A stretch of DNA of 64,000 bases from the NCBI RefSeq assembly GCF_023544465.1, contig NZ_JALPVL010000007.1:1-64000 (forward strand), in the 5' to 3' direction. How positions within the stretch are numbered: position 1 is the first letter of the stretch; the number at the start of each line of letters is the position of its first letter. A program made the position numbers and the translations under genes. The notes below the pieces were generated by a model. It saw only the letters and a program-made list of their open reading frames with translations. It ran no database searches and was not told the origin of the DNA. Source of the DNA: Paractinoplanes maris. Its GTDB lineage: Bacteria > Actinomycetota > Actinomycetes > Mycobacteriales > Micromonosporaceae. Below, piece by piece: positions 48,893-57,065 of this stretch.

Positions 48893-49861
48893 ATGACGGA
48901 GCCCGTCAAGCCCGTGCTCGAGACGCCGGCACAGGCTTTCGCCGACGCCAACGCGAAGCCGCCGTTCCTCTACCAGCTGCCGCCCGCCGAGGGACGCAAG
49001 ATTGTCATCGGGGTGCAGACCGACCCGCCGCCGCACCTGCCGGACGCCGACATCTCCGACCTCGAGATCGAGGGCGGTCCGACGGGCAAGGTGCGGGTCC
49101 GGATCGTCCGGCCGCCGAACTCCACCGGCGTTCTTCCGACGATCCTCTACGTACACGGTCTCGGCTGGGTGTTCGGCGGCCCGGAGACCCACGACCGGCT
49201 GGTCCGTGAACTGGCCGTCGGGGTGAACGCCGCGGTGGTCTTCCCGGACTACGACCTGGCCCCCGAGTCGCAGTACCCGACGCAGATCGAGCAGGTCTAC
49301 GCGGTGGCCGACTGGATCAGCATGAACGGCCCCGAGCAAGGGCTCGCCACCGACCGCATCGCGGTCGCCGGCGACTCGGTCGGCGGCAACATGGCCACGG
49401 TCACCACGATCCTGGCCAAGCAGCGCGGGGGCGTGCAGTTCCAGGGTCAGCTGCTCTTCTACCCGGTGACCGATGCCTCCTTCGACACCGGGTCGTACCA
49501 CCAGTTCGCCGAGGGTTACTTCCTGGCCCGGGAGGCGATGAAGTGGTTCTGGGACCAGTACACGTCCGACCCGGCGCAGCGGGCCGAGATCACCGCCTCA
49601 CCGCTGCGGGCGACCACGGACGACCTGGCCGGCCTGCCCGAGGCGCTGGTCATCGTGGCCGAGGGCGACGTGCTGCGCGACGAAGGTGAGGCGTACGCCG
49701 CCAAACTGCGCTCGGCCGGCGTCCCGGTCACCACGGTGCGCTACGGCGGCATCATCCACGACTTCGTCGGGCTCAACCCGCTGCGGCACACCTTCGCCGC
49801 CGAGGGAGCCATCACGCAGGGCATCGCCTTCCTCAGCCGGGTGCTCGGCACCGCGAAGTAA
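48893..49861 (+). CDS. HSL-family alpha/beta hydrolase (esterase/lipase)
   Basis: 322 residues from ATG 48893, with AAGGAG about 8 bases upstream. The oxyanion motif is HGLGWVFGG (88-96), a variant of HGGG. The nucleophile is Ser162 in GDSVGGN (160-166). The acid is in VAEGDVLRDEGEAYA and the histidine in GGIIHDF. This is the hormone-sensitive lipase type, acting on short-chain esters. A strong bidirectional terminator follows. The position between LAL regulators suggests it is one of their targets, which is inference. Confidence 0.92.
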   Translation: MTEPVKPVLETPAQAFADANAKPPFLYQLPPAEGRKIVIGVQTDPPPHLPDADISDLEIEGGPTGKVRVRIVRPPNSTGVLPTILYVHGLGWVFGGPETHDRLVRELAVGVNAAVVFPDYDLAPESQYPTQIEQVYAVADWISMNGPEQGLATDRIAVAGDSVGGNMATVTTILAKQRGGVQFQGQLLFYPVTDASFDTGSYHQFAEGYFLAREAMKWFWDQYTSDPAQRAEITASPLRATTDDLAGLPEALVIVAEGDVLRDEGEAYAAKLRSAGVPVTTVRYGGIIHDFVGLNPLRHTFAAEGAITQGIAFLSRVLGTAK

Positions 49862-49881
49862 CGAGCCGGCAGGTCACGAGA

Positions 49882-49917
49882 GAACGGGCTCGGCCGTCAC
49901 CCCGGCCGAGCCCGTTC
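49882..49917. terminator. Bidirectional terminator between hydrolase and membrane gene
   Basis: gaacgggctcggcc (49882-49895) and ggccgagcccgttc (49904-49917) form a perfect 14-bp stem with an 8-base loop, 20 bp past the hydrolase stop and 21 bp past the convergent membrane-gene stop. This is the strongest hairpin seen in the window. Confidence 0.88.
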
Positions 49918-49938
49918 GTGATGGAGCCGGCCGTGATG

Positions 49939-50940
49939 TCACCGCGAGGACAGGGCCTCGACCGGAAGCTCCTTCGTCACGCGCGGCGCGGCGGCCCGCT
50001 GCCGCAGCAGGACCAGGCCGAAGCCGGCGAGGGCCCAGACGGCCAGGACGATCAGAGGCATGGCCGCGTGCGACCCGTCGTAATATCCGAAGTCGTTGAC
50101 GGCGCGCACCGCAGCCCCCGGTGGCAGCTTCGCGGAGACCGCCTGGGCCCACGCCGGCAGCACGTCGTAGCCGAGGGTCGCCCCACTGGTCGCGTTGCCG
50201 ATCGTGGTGAGGATCAGAACGGCCAGCCCGAAGCCGGCCGGTCCGAGCCAGACACCCATCGCCTTGGTCGCGAACGCGCTGGCGGCCGAGAGAAGGCTCA
50301 GCGACAGAGCCAGCAGCAGGAACGGCGCCTTCAGCGATCCGTAGATGGGCCCGGCGATGGTGGCGGCGACCACACCGATGACGACGGCGAAACCACCGAT
50401 CGCATACAGCCGGTGCCGCAGGCGCACGGCCCCGGCCGCACCAGTGAGACCCTGAGCCAGGACGAACGAGGCGAGCGTGACCCCGAAGACCACATAGAAC
50501 GTGGCCAGCCCGCGCGCGTCGTAGCGGGTCAACGGGACGATGTCGGTCTCCTCGACGGTGAGCCCCGCCGGCCCGGCCAGGCCGGCGACCAGTTGGCGCA
50601 CCGCCCCGCTCTCGCTGATACCGCTGGCACCCGAATACTCGAGGAGCAGGGACGTGGGCGACGTCGCGCCGACGACGGCAACGGCATCACCGTTACGGAC
50701 CAGCTCGGCGCCCTCGGCAAGGCCGGCGACCTGGGTGACGTCGACGGCGTCGCCCAGCCCCGAGCGTGCGGCACCGGCCAGTTCCGGCCCGGCCACCGCC
50801 AGCGGCAGCCGGCGCGGCTCGGGATCCCGTTGCAGTCCCACGTAGACGGCGATGAAGGCCGCACCGATGATCAGTCCGGTGACGACGACTTGGATCCACA
50901 CCTTGTGCAGGGTGGCGACAGGGGGCGGTGCTGAAGACAT
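49939..50940 (-). CDS. Multi-pass membrane protein resembling ABC-2/DUF3533-type (YhgE-like) permeases
   Basis: 333 residues from ATG 50940, preceded by GAGGAAG at 5 bases; ATG 50970 is possible. One N-terminal helix (VWIQVVVTGLIIGAAFIAVY) is followed by an extracytoplasmic region of about 110 residues, then about five to six helices (FYVVFGVTLASFVLAQGLTG, LYAIGGFAVVIGVVAATIAG, LLLALSLSLLSAASAFATKA) and an Arg-rich tail. The pattern of a single helix, outer domain and helix bundle is that of ABC-2-type or SNG1/DUF3533-like proteins. No ATPase is adjacent. It is divergent from LAL3 across the long inverted repeat, so LAL3 probably regulates it. Confidence 0.7.
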   Translation of the reverse strand: MSSAPPPVATLHKVWIQVVVTGLIIGAAFIAVYVGLQRDPEPRRLPLAVAGPELAGAARSGLGDAVDVTQVAGLAEGAELVRNGDAVAVVGATSPTSLLLEYSGASGISESGAVRQLVAGLAGPAGLTVEETDIVPLTRYDARGLATFYVVFGVTLASFVLAQGLTGAAGAVRLRHRLYAIGGFAVVIGVVAATIAGPIYGSLKAPFLLLALSLSLLSAASAFATKAMGVWLGPAGFGLAVLILTTIGNATSGATLGYDVLPAWAQAVSAKLPPGAAVRAVNDFGYYDGSHAAMPLIVLAVWALAGFGLVLLRQRAAAPRVTKELPVEALSSR

Positions 50941-51026
50941 GGCGACTTCCTCGGCCGGCTCGGTTTTCATGGTCGCTGCTCGCGGAATTCGGGGCCCACG
51001 CTCGCTCGCGAAGGCCGGAGCCACTT

Positions 51027-51132
51027 CAGACTGGCCGACCGCAATGATGTTTCACTTATTCGCCGCTGACGGCGCACCGCTGACCGTCGTCAGCGCTGGA
51101 TAAGTGAAAGGTCATTACGCTCGGCCAGTCTG
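51027..51132. repeat. 45-bp imperfect inverted repeat between the membrane gene and LAL3, carrying the LAL motif twice
   Basis: The arms 51027-51071 and 51088-51132 match at 38 of 45 positions as inverted repeats around a 16-bp centre. Each arm reads outward, toward the gene it precedes, with a GATAAGT-like element, 11 bp, an ACGCTCGG-like element and AGTCTG. The right arm has GATAAGT at 51099-51105 and ACGCTCGG at 51117-51124. The left arm, on the minus strand, has AATAAGT and GCGGTCGG. The LAL1 upstream region has a third copy. The symmetric design looks like a two-way operator for a dimeric regulator, though a folded leader RNA is possible. Confidence 0.75.
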
Positions 51133-51181
51133 GTGTCCGGCACCGGTCAGCGGTGGTTGGTGCCTGGCGACGGGAGGACCG

Positions 51182-54031
51182 ATGGCGGCGAGCGAGGTGA
51201 TCGGGCGGGAAGGACAGCTCGCCTACCTGACGAAGCTGATCGCGGCGGCATCCGGGCCAGGAGCCGCGGTCACCATCGCCGGTGAGCCCGGGGCGGGCCG
51301 GTCGGCACTGCTCGACGTGGTCGCCGAGCGGGCCGCTTCGGCCGGGCTCCGGGTCCTTCGGTGCGCGGGCGTACGGTCGGAGACCGATCAGCCGGGCGCG
51401 GGTCTGCACGAGCTTCTGCACGACGAGCTCGGCCGGCTGGACGCCTTCCCCCAGCCGCAGCAATCAGCGGTACGCGCCCTGCTGTCGGCCGAGGAAGGCC
51501 CGCAGCCGTCCCGGCTGAGGACGGGCACGGCAGTCCTGGCCCTGCTGGAATCGATCGCCCGGGACCAGCCGCTGGTTGTTGCGGTCGACGACGTCCAATG
51601 GCTCGACGAGGCGACCATCGATGTGCTTTCTTTCGTGGCTCGCCGGCTGCGCACCGCGCCGATCCTGCTGATCGCGACGATCCGCGACTCGGGCCCGGCG
51701 GCCGGGCGTCGCCTCCCGTGGCCGGCCACCACGATCGAACTGCCACCCCTGCCGCCCGCCGCGGCGAGGCAACTGGTGGCAGCGGCGGCTCCCGGGCTGT
51801 CCGACATCGCCCGGGAGCGCGTGGTCGACGGCGCCGAGGGCAATCCTCTGGCCCTGCGCGAGTGCGCCCTGGCGATGGCGTCGGACAGCAGTGCCGCCTT
51901 CACCGGCGGCCGGCTGCCGATCAGTCGCCGCCTGCAGGACAGTCAACTGGTGGAGGTCACCGGCCTGCCCCCGGCGACCCGTCGATTCCTGATTCTCGTG
52001 GCCGCCGCGGGACGGGCGTCGCTCGTCGAGCTGATCCCGGCCGCGCACAGCCTGGGCCTGTGCCCCGAGGACCTGGATCCGGCCGAGCGGGCCGATGTGA
52101 TCGTGGTCGACCACGATCGTGTGCGGTTCCGGCGAGACCTGCTGCGCCGGGCTGTCTACGCCGCGGCCACGTCGTCCGAGCACGCGGCCGCGCACGACGC
52201 CCTGGCGTTCGCCACGCGCACTTTCGACCACGCTTCCTGGCATCGCCACGCGCCCGCCCTGGACCACGACGAGGTCGCCGCCGCCGAGCTGGCGTCCGCG
52301 GCCACGCACGCGGCCCGGCGAGGAGCGCTGGTCGAGGCGGTCCGTCTGCTGCGCCGATCGGCGCGGCTGTCGCCGGGCGGTGAGCAACGCGGTGACCGGC
52401 TCGCTCTGGCCGCCGAACTCGCCCGCCAGGCCGGCCACAGCGCCGAAGCCGGTGAGCTCATCACCGCGGCGTTGTCCACCGGTCACCGGCCGAACGCTCA
52501 GGTGCTGGGCCGGACGATCCTGACCCGGTCGATCCTGAGCCTGACCGCGGGCCTTCAGCACCGGTCGGCCGAGGAGGCCGTGACCTCGGCCATCGCGCTG
52601 GCGAGCGACCACTTGGACCAGGCACCGGCGTCGGTCACCGAGCTCGCACCGTTGCTGGTCGGCGTCGCGTCGGTGGCCTGGACGTACGGAATCTCCGAGA
52701 CCACCTGGACCGGTCTCCGGCAGATCCTCGAGGTGACGTCGAGCCCGGCTGAGGCCTGGCCGTCATCGCCGGTGCCGAGCGAGATCCCGGCGCCGCTGCT
52801 GCTCACGATGGCCCTCACCTGGATCGACCCGCTGACCGGAGCGGCCGCGGTCCGGGATCGGCTGGCCGGGCTGACCACGCGACTGGGCCGGCTCATGCTC
52901 TCGGACGGCGATCAGCAACGGCGTAACACCGGCCGGCTGCTGATGGCGACCGCACGTACGGCGGAATGCCTGCACGACATCGAGGCCGCCGCACACAGCT
53001 GGGATCTGGTGCGCGACGCCCTGATCGCCACCGGCGGCGCGGTCAGCGACGAAGCGCGCCGGCTGGCCGACAGCGCCGTGACCCGCGTGGTCTCCGGCCG
53101 GGTCCGGGACGCCGTCGCGGAGACGACCCGAGCCCAGGTTCTCAGTGAGGAGCTGGGCCTGAGCGTCACCTACGGTTTGGCCGCGGCGGGCCGGGCGCTG
53201 GCCCACGCGTGGTCGGCTGACCTGTCCGCCGTCGCCGCGGACGTGTCCCGGGCCCGCTCGATGGAACCCGGGCCCGCGCTGACGAGGGCGATCACCGGTT
53301 GGGCGGCGGGCGTCGCCGCACTGCGGGCGCACCGGCATGCCGAGGCCTGGGCCGAACTGAATCTGGTCGACGAGCACACCACGACCGCCTGGAACGCGAT
53401 CGCGGACCGGGTCGAGGCCGCGGTGGGCACCGGGGAACCGGCGTGCGTCGCGGTCGCGGAGAGCCGGTTGGCCGAGGCCGAGCGGGCCGCGTCGGTGCTG
53501 GGGTCGGCCCACCTGTGCGCCCTGACGCTGCGCGGCCGGGCGTTACTGCGGGCCGCGCGACACCCGCAGGACCAGGACGAGATCGGGGCGCTCTTCCAGG
53601 AGGCGGTGGATGCGGGGCGCCGTTGCGGGGCCCCGCTCGAGCTCGGTCGCACGCTTCTGTCGTACGGGATCTGGCTGCGCGACCACGGTCAGGTCATCAT
53701 CGCCCGGAAGTACTTCGGCGAGGCCCAGTTCGTCTTCGACAGCGCCGGCGCCGGCGGGTGGGGGCTGGTGGCCGCGGATCAGCTGCGCGCGGCGGGGGTG
53801 GCCACCGGGCGGCCGGTGCGCGAGCCCGCCACCGCCGACGTCCTGACCGCCCAGGAGCGCCGGGTGGCCGAGCTGGCCGCGAGTGGCCTGACCACGCGCG
53901 AGGTCGCGACCGCCCTGCACTGCTCGGAACGCACCGTCACGTGGTATCTGGCCGAGGTCTATCCGAAGCTGGGCGTGGCCGGCCGGTGGCAGTTGGCCGG
54001 AGTCTTCGAGGGAGCCGGTGAAAGTGACTGA
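51182..54031 (+). CDS. LuxR family LAL regulator, LAL3, with Arg in place of the Walker A Lys
   Basis: 949 residues from ATG 51182, with GGGAGGA 4 bases upstream. The P-loop is GEPGAGRS (34-41), so Arg40 replaces the invariant lysine of GxxxxGK[S/T]; Walker B LVVAVDDVQWLDEA is kept. The C-terminal HTH is LTAQERRVAELAASGLTTRE, followed by VATALHCSERTVTWYLAEVY. ATP hydrolysis may be weak or absent, leaving nucleotide binding or another signal. It ends 6 bp from the convergent SARP stop. Its promoter has the 45-bp inverted repeat shared with the membrane gene. Confidence 0.92.
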   Translation: MAASEVIGREGQLAYLTKLIAAASGPGAAVTIAGEPGAGRSALLDVVAERAASAGLRVLRCAGVRSETDQPGAGLHELLHDELGRLDAFPQPQQSAVRALLSAEEGPQPSRLRTGTAVLALLESIARDQPLVVAVDDVQWLDEATIDVLSFVARRLRTAPILLIATIRDSGPAAGRRLPWPATTIELPPLPPAAARQLVAAAAPGLSDIARERVVDGAEGNPLALRECALAMASDSSAAFTGGRLPISRRLQDSQLVEVTGLPPATRRFLILVAAAGRASLVELIPAAHSLGLCPEDLDPAERADVIVVDHDRVRFRRDLLRRAVYAAATSSEHAAAHDALAFATRTFDHASWHRHAPALDHDEVAAAELASAATHAARRGALVEAVRLLRRSARLSPGGEQRGDRLALAAELARQAGHSAEAGELITAALSTGHRPNAQVLGRTILTRSILSLTAGLQHRSAEEAVTSAIALASDHLDQAPASVTELAPLLVGVASVAWTYGISETTWTGLRQILEVTSSPAEAWPSSPVPSEIPAPLLLTMALTWIDPLTGAAAVRDRLAGLTTRLGRLMLSDGDQQRRNTGRLLMATARTAECLHDIEAAAHSWDLVRDALIATGGAVSDEARRLADSAVTRVVSGRVRDAVAETTRAQVLSEELGLSVTYGLAAAGRALAHAWSADLSAVAADVSRARSMEPGPALTRAITGWAAGVAALRAHRHAEAWAELNLVDEHTTTAWNAIADRVEAAVGTGEPACVAVAESRLAEAERAASVLGSAHLCALTLRGRALLRAARHPQDQDEIGALFQEAVDAGRRCGAPLELGRTLLSYGIWLRDHGQVIIARKYFGEAQFVFDSAGAGGWGLVAADQLRAAGVATGRPVREPATADVLTAQERRVAELAASGLTTREVATALHCSERTVTWYLAEVYPKLGVAGRWQLAGVFEGAGESD

Positions 54032-54037
54032 CCAGCC

Positions 54038-56923
54038 TCAGCCTCCGACGGCGGCCGGCTCCGAGGTGGTCGCCTCCTCGACGGCCTCCGAGCAGATCGC
54101 CCGCATCTCGGGTGGCAGCCAGGAGATGACGGAGAGCCGCAGGACGCCCGCATCGGCCATGCCGCCGGCTCTGCGCCACACCCGGCACGCGTCGTCGACC
54201 TCACCGGCGCCGTACAGGATCGCGCCGACCTGGATCAGGCTCATGGCCACTTCGTGAAGACGGTTGTCGGCCAGCTCCTCGTCGACGATGTACTGACGCA
54301 TCCGCAGCGCGGAAACCGTGTGCCCCCGGCGCGCCTCCAAGCGGCTGACCGTGCCCAGCAAAAGGCTGATCTTGTGAGCGTCGTCGCGTCTGCGGGCGAT
54401 CCGCAACGCGGACACGGCCATCTCCCGGCTCCGGTGGTCGTCCCCGGCGGCCAGATGGTGATCGGCCAGCAGCGCGCGCACATTGAGCTCCTCGTGCGGC
54501 CGATCCGCCTGGACGAAGATGCCCAGCGACTCGTGGAGCATCTCGATGCCGTTGTCGTGGTCACCTTCGGTCATCGCGACCCAGCCGAGGTTCATCAACA
54601 CCTCCGCTCGCCCGATCCGGTCGCCCGTCTGCTCGAACAGGCCGGCCGCGACCTCGAGGTGATGGGTGGTGGCGGTGGTGTCACCGAGGAAGTGCCGCGC
54701 CCCGGCCAGACTGCGATGGCTCTGCGCCATGCCCGTCAGATCGCCGGCCCGGGTGGTCGCCTCGACCGCCACGGACGATGTCAGAGCCCATTCCGGCCAC
54801 AGGAACGCCAGCTGGAACATCTCCTTGGCCAGCATGGCCAGTTTCCAGCAGGTGCCGACGTCGGTCCGGGCCGCCGCCTCGTCGATCACCGCGCGAACGG
54901 TGACGTGCTCCTCGGCGAACCACCCGCGCGCGGCGGTCAGATCGTCGAACGTGAGAACGACCGCGCCGCTGACCGGCGGCGCCACGTCGATTCCGGCGAA
55001 CCCCACCCGGCCCAGCCGGACCGCCGCGTCTGTGGTGTGCACGAAGTGGTCCACGAGCCGGTGCCAGGCGTCCCGCCGGTCAGCGGGCGGGAGGTGGGCC
55101 GCGGCGAGCTCGGCGGCGAAGACGCGGACCAGGTCGTGCTGCCGGTAGCGCCGCGGCAGGTAGCGGCACAGCAGACCGGTGCGCACCAGCTCGGCCAGCT
55201 CCGAGCGGGCCCGCGCCTGGGGAATGCCGCCCAGGCTCGCCGCCACCTCGACCGTGATGTCAGCACCCGGGTGCACGGTGAGAAGCTCGAGCAGCCGGGC
55301 GGCACCGGGGCTCAGGGACCGGTACGACCAGGTGAACACCGCCCGCACATCCCGGTCGAGCCCGTCGTCGCTGAACGCGGTCAGCCGGTCGCCGCCCGAT
55401 CGCAACTCGGTGGCGATGTCGCGCAGGGACTGGTCGGCGTCACCGGCCGCCCGCGCGGCGACGACGGCGAGCGCCAGGGGCAGGCGCCCGCACCGGTCGA
55501 TGATCTCCTTCAACGCCTCGGACTCGGCCTCGGCCCGGCCCGCACCGATGCGCCCGGTGATGCACGCGACGGACTCGGCCTCGGTGAGCACTTCGAGCCG
55601 GCGCAGGTGGGCGCCGTTCATCGTCGCCAGCCCACCCAGCCTCCCCCGGCTGGTGACCAGGACAGCGTTCGGCGCCGTTCCGGGCAGCAGGGGCCGCACC
55701 TGGTCGGCATCGCGGGCGTTGTCCAGCACGATCAGCAGCCGCCGCCCGGCGGTCACACTGCGGTAGAGCGCGGCCCGGCCGTCGAGCGAGGCCGGAATGG
55801 CCTCCTGGTGGACGCCAAGGGCGACCAGGAACAGCTGCAGGACGTCGGCCGGGTCGAAGGTGCGGCCGTCGGCGTCGAACCCCCGCAGGTCGGCGTAGAG
55901 CTGGCCGTCGGTGAAGCGCGGCGCCAGCCGATGGGCCAGATGGATCGCCAGGGCGGTCTTGCCCACCCCCGGCATGCCGTCCAGGACCAGGATCGGTACG
56001 GAGGACCCGTCGGCGCTGAGCAGAGCGAGCCCCTCGTCGATGAGGTCCTCCCGTCCGACGAAGACCCGCAGGTCCGACGGCAGCTGAGCGGGCGGGACCG
56101 GCGCCGGAGTCACCCGCTCGGAGGCGGCGCCCGGCTCATCGGCGCCCGGTTGAAGGATGGCCAGGTAGGCCGCCTGCAGCTCGGCGCCCGGATCGACTCC
56201 GAGCTCGTCGGCGAGATATGCCCGTACCTCCCCGTAGCGGGACACGGCCGCGCTCTGGTTGCCGTCGGCGGCCAGCGCCAGCAGCAGTTGCGCTTGCAAC
56301 GCCTCGTCCAGGGGATGTCGGGCGGCAGCCGCGGTGAGCACCGGCAGGACGCGAGAAGCCGCCCCGTGCCCCAAGGCGATGGCGGCGGCGGCCCGCACCG
56401 CGGAGAGCTGTTCCCGGTCGATCGCCACGAAGTCGGGGTGCGCGTCGACGGCGGCGCTCAGACCGGCCCCGCACCGGCCCCGCCACAACGACAGCCCGGC
56501 GAGGAGCTCGTCGAGGGCGGCCGGTCCATCGCGCCCGGCCCGCTCCCGGGCCGCGGCGACGTGCTGCCGGAAATCGGCCAGGTCGAAACGACTGCCGTCC
56601 AGGGCCAGCCGGTAGCCGCCGACGTCGCGCGACAACCAGCGGCCGCCCGAGCGCGCGGCGAGTCCGGGCTCGAGGACGCGCCGCAGCATGCCGATATGAC
56701 GATGCACCATGTTCACCGCGGTGGGCGGGACGTCGGCTCCCCACAACAGCTGCACCAGCTCGCCGATCTCCACCAGCCGGCCCGAGCGGGCCAGCAGCAG
56801 CGCCAGCACCAGACGGGAGTGCGCCGGGCCGAGGTCGAGCTCCTGCTCGCCACGCCAGACCCGCAGCGGGCCCAGCAGCGCGAACCGCAGAGCCCTGTCG
56901 TCGTCGCTCAAGACCGACCCCAC
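54038..56923 (-). CDS. SARP/AfsR-type regulator with BTAD, NB-ARC and TPR domains
   Basis: 961 residues from GTG 56923. The winged helix (RFALLGPLRVWRGEQELDLG, RLVLALLLARSGRLV) and BTAD (LADELGVDPGAELQAAYLAI) occupy about 1-255. The NB-ARC ATPase follows with GMPGVGKTALAIHLAHRL, RLLIVLDNARDADQVRPLLP and GRLPLALAVVAARA. The C-terminal about 300 residues are TPR-like (GRAEVLMNLGWVAMTEGDHD, NGIEMLHESLGIFVQADRPH). Such proteins are signal-integrating activators of secondary metabolism. It is followed in the genome by a paralogous SARP, upstream and in the same direction, 142 bp apart. Confidence 0.93.
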   Translation of the reverse strand: MGSVLSDDDRALRFALLGPLRVWRGEQELDLGPAHSRLVLALLLARSGRLVEIGELVQLLWGADVPPTAVNMVHRHIGMLRRVLEPGLAARSGGRWLSRDVGGYRLALDGSRFDLADFRQHVAAARERAGRDGPAALDELLAGLSLWRGRCGAGLSAAVDAHPDFVAIDREQLSAVRAAAAIALGHGAASRVLPVLTAAAARHPLDEALQAQLLLALAADGNQSAAVSRYGEVRAYLADELGVDPGAELQAAYLAILQPGADEPGAASERVTPAPVPPAQLPSDLRVFVGREDLIDEGLALLSADGSSVPILVLDGMPGVGKTALAIHLAHRLAPRFTDGQLYADLRGFDADGRTFDPADVLQLFLVALGVHQEAIPASLDGRAALYRSVTAGRRLLIVLDNARDADQVRPLLPGTAPNAVLVTSRGRLGGLATMNGAHLRRLEVLTEAESVACITGRIGAGRAEAESEALKEIIDRCGRLPLALAVVAARAAGDADQSLRDIATELRSGGDRLTAFSDDGLDRDVRAVFTWSYRSLSPGAARLLELLTVHPGADITVEVAASLGGIPQARARSELAELVRTGLLCRYLPRRYRQHDLVRVFAAELAAAHLPPADRRDAWHRLVDHFVHTTDAAVRLGRVGFAGIDVAPPVSGAVVLTFDDLTAARGWFAEEHVTVRAVIDEAAARTDVGTCWKLAMLAKEMFQLAFLWPEWALTSSVAVEATTRAGDLTGMAQSHRSLAGARHFLGDTTATTHHLEVAAGLFEQTGDRIGRAEVLMNLGWVAMTEGDHDNGIEMLHESLGIFVQADRPHEELNVRALLADHHLAAGDDHRSREMAVSALRIARRRDDAHKISLLLGTVSRLEARRGHTVSALRMRQYIVDEELADNRLHEVAMSLIQVGAILYGAGEVDDACRVWRRAGGMADAGVLRLSVISWLPPEMRAICSEAVEEATTSEPAAVGG

Positions 56924-57065
56924 TCCGTTCGGCCCGCCCGTCCGTCAAGGTCCCGCAAACATAGCGCTGAACAGGGGAAACGGCGCGCGGTGGGGGCACT
57001 GTTGCCCCAACTGCGGGCCGGACGCCGAGATTCGGGCAGGGGCGTCGCGCGGCGCGCGGCGGCCA

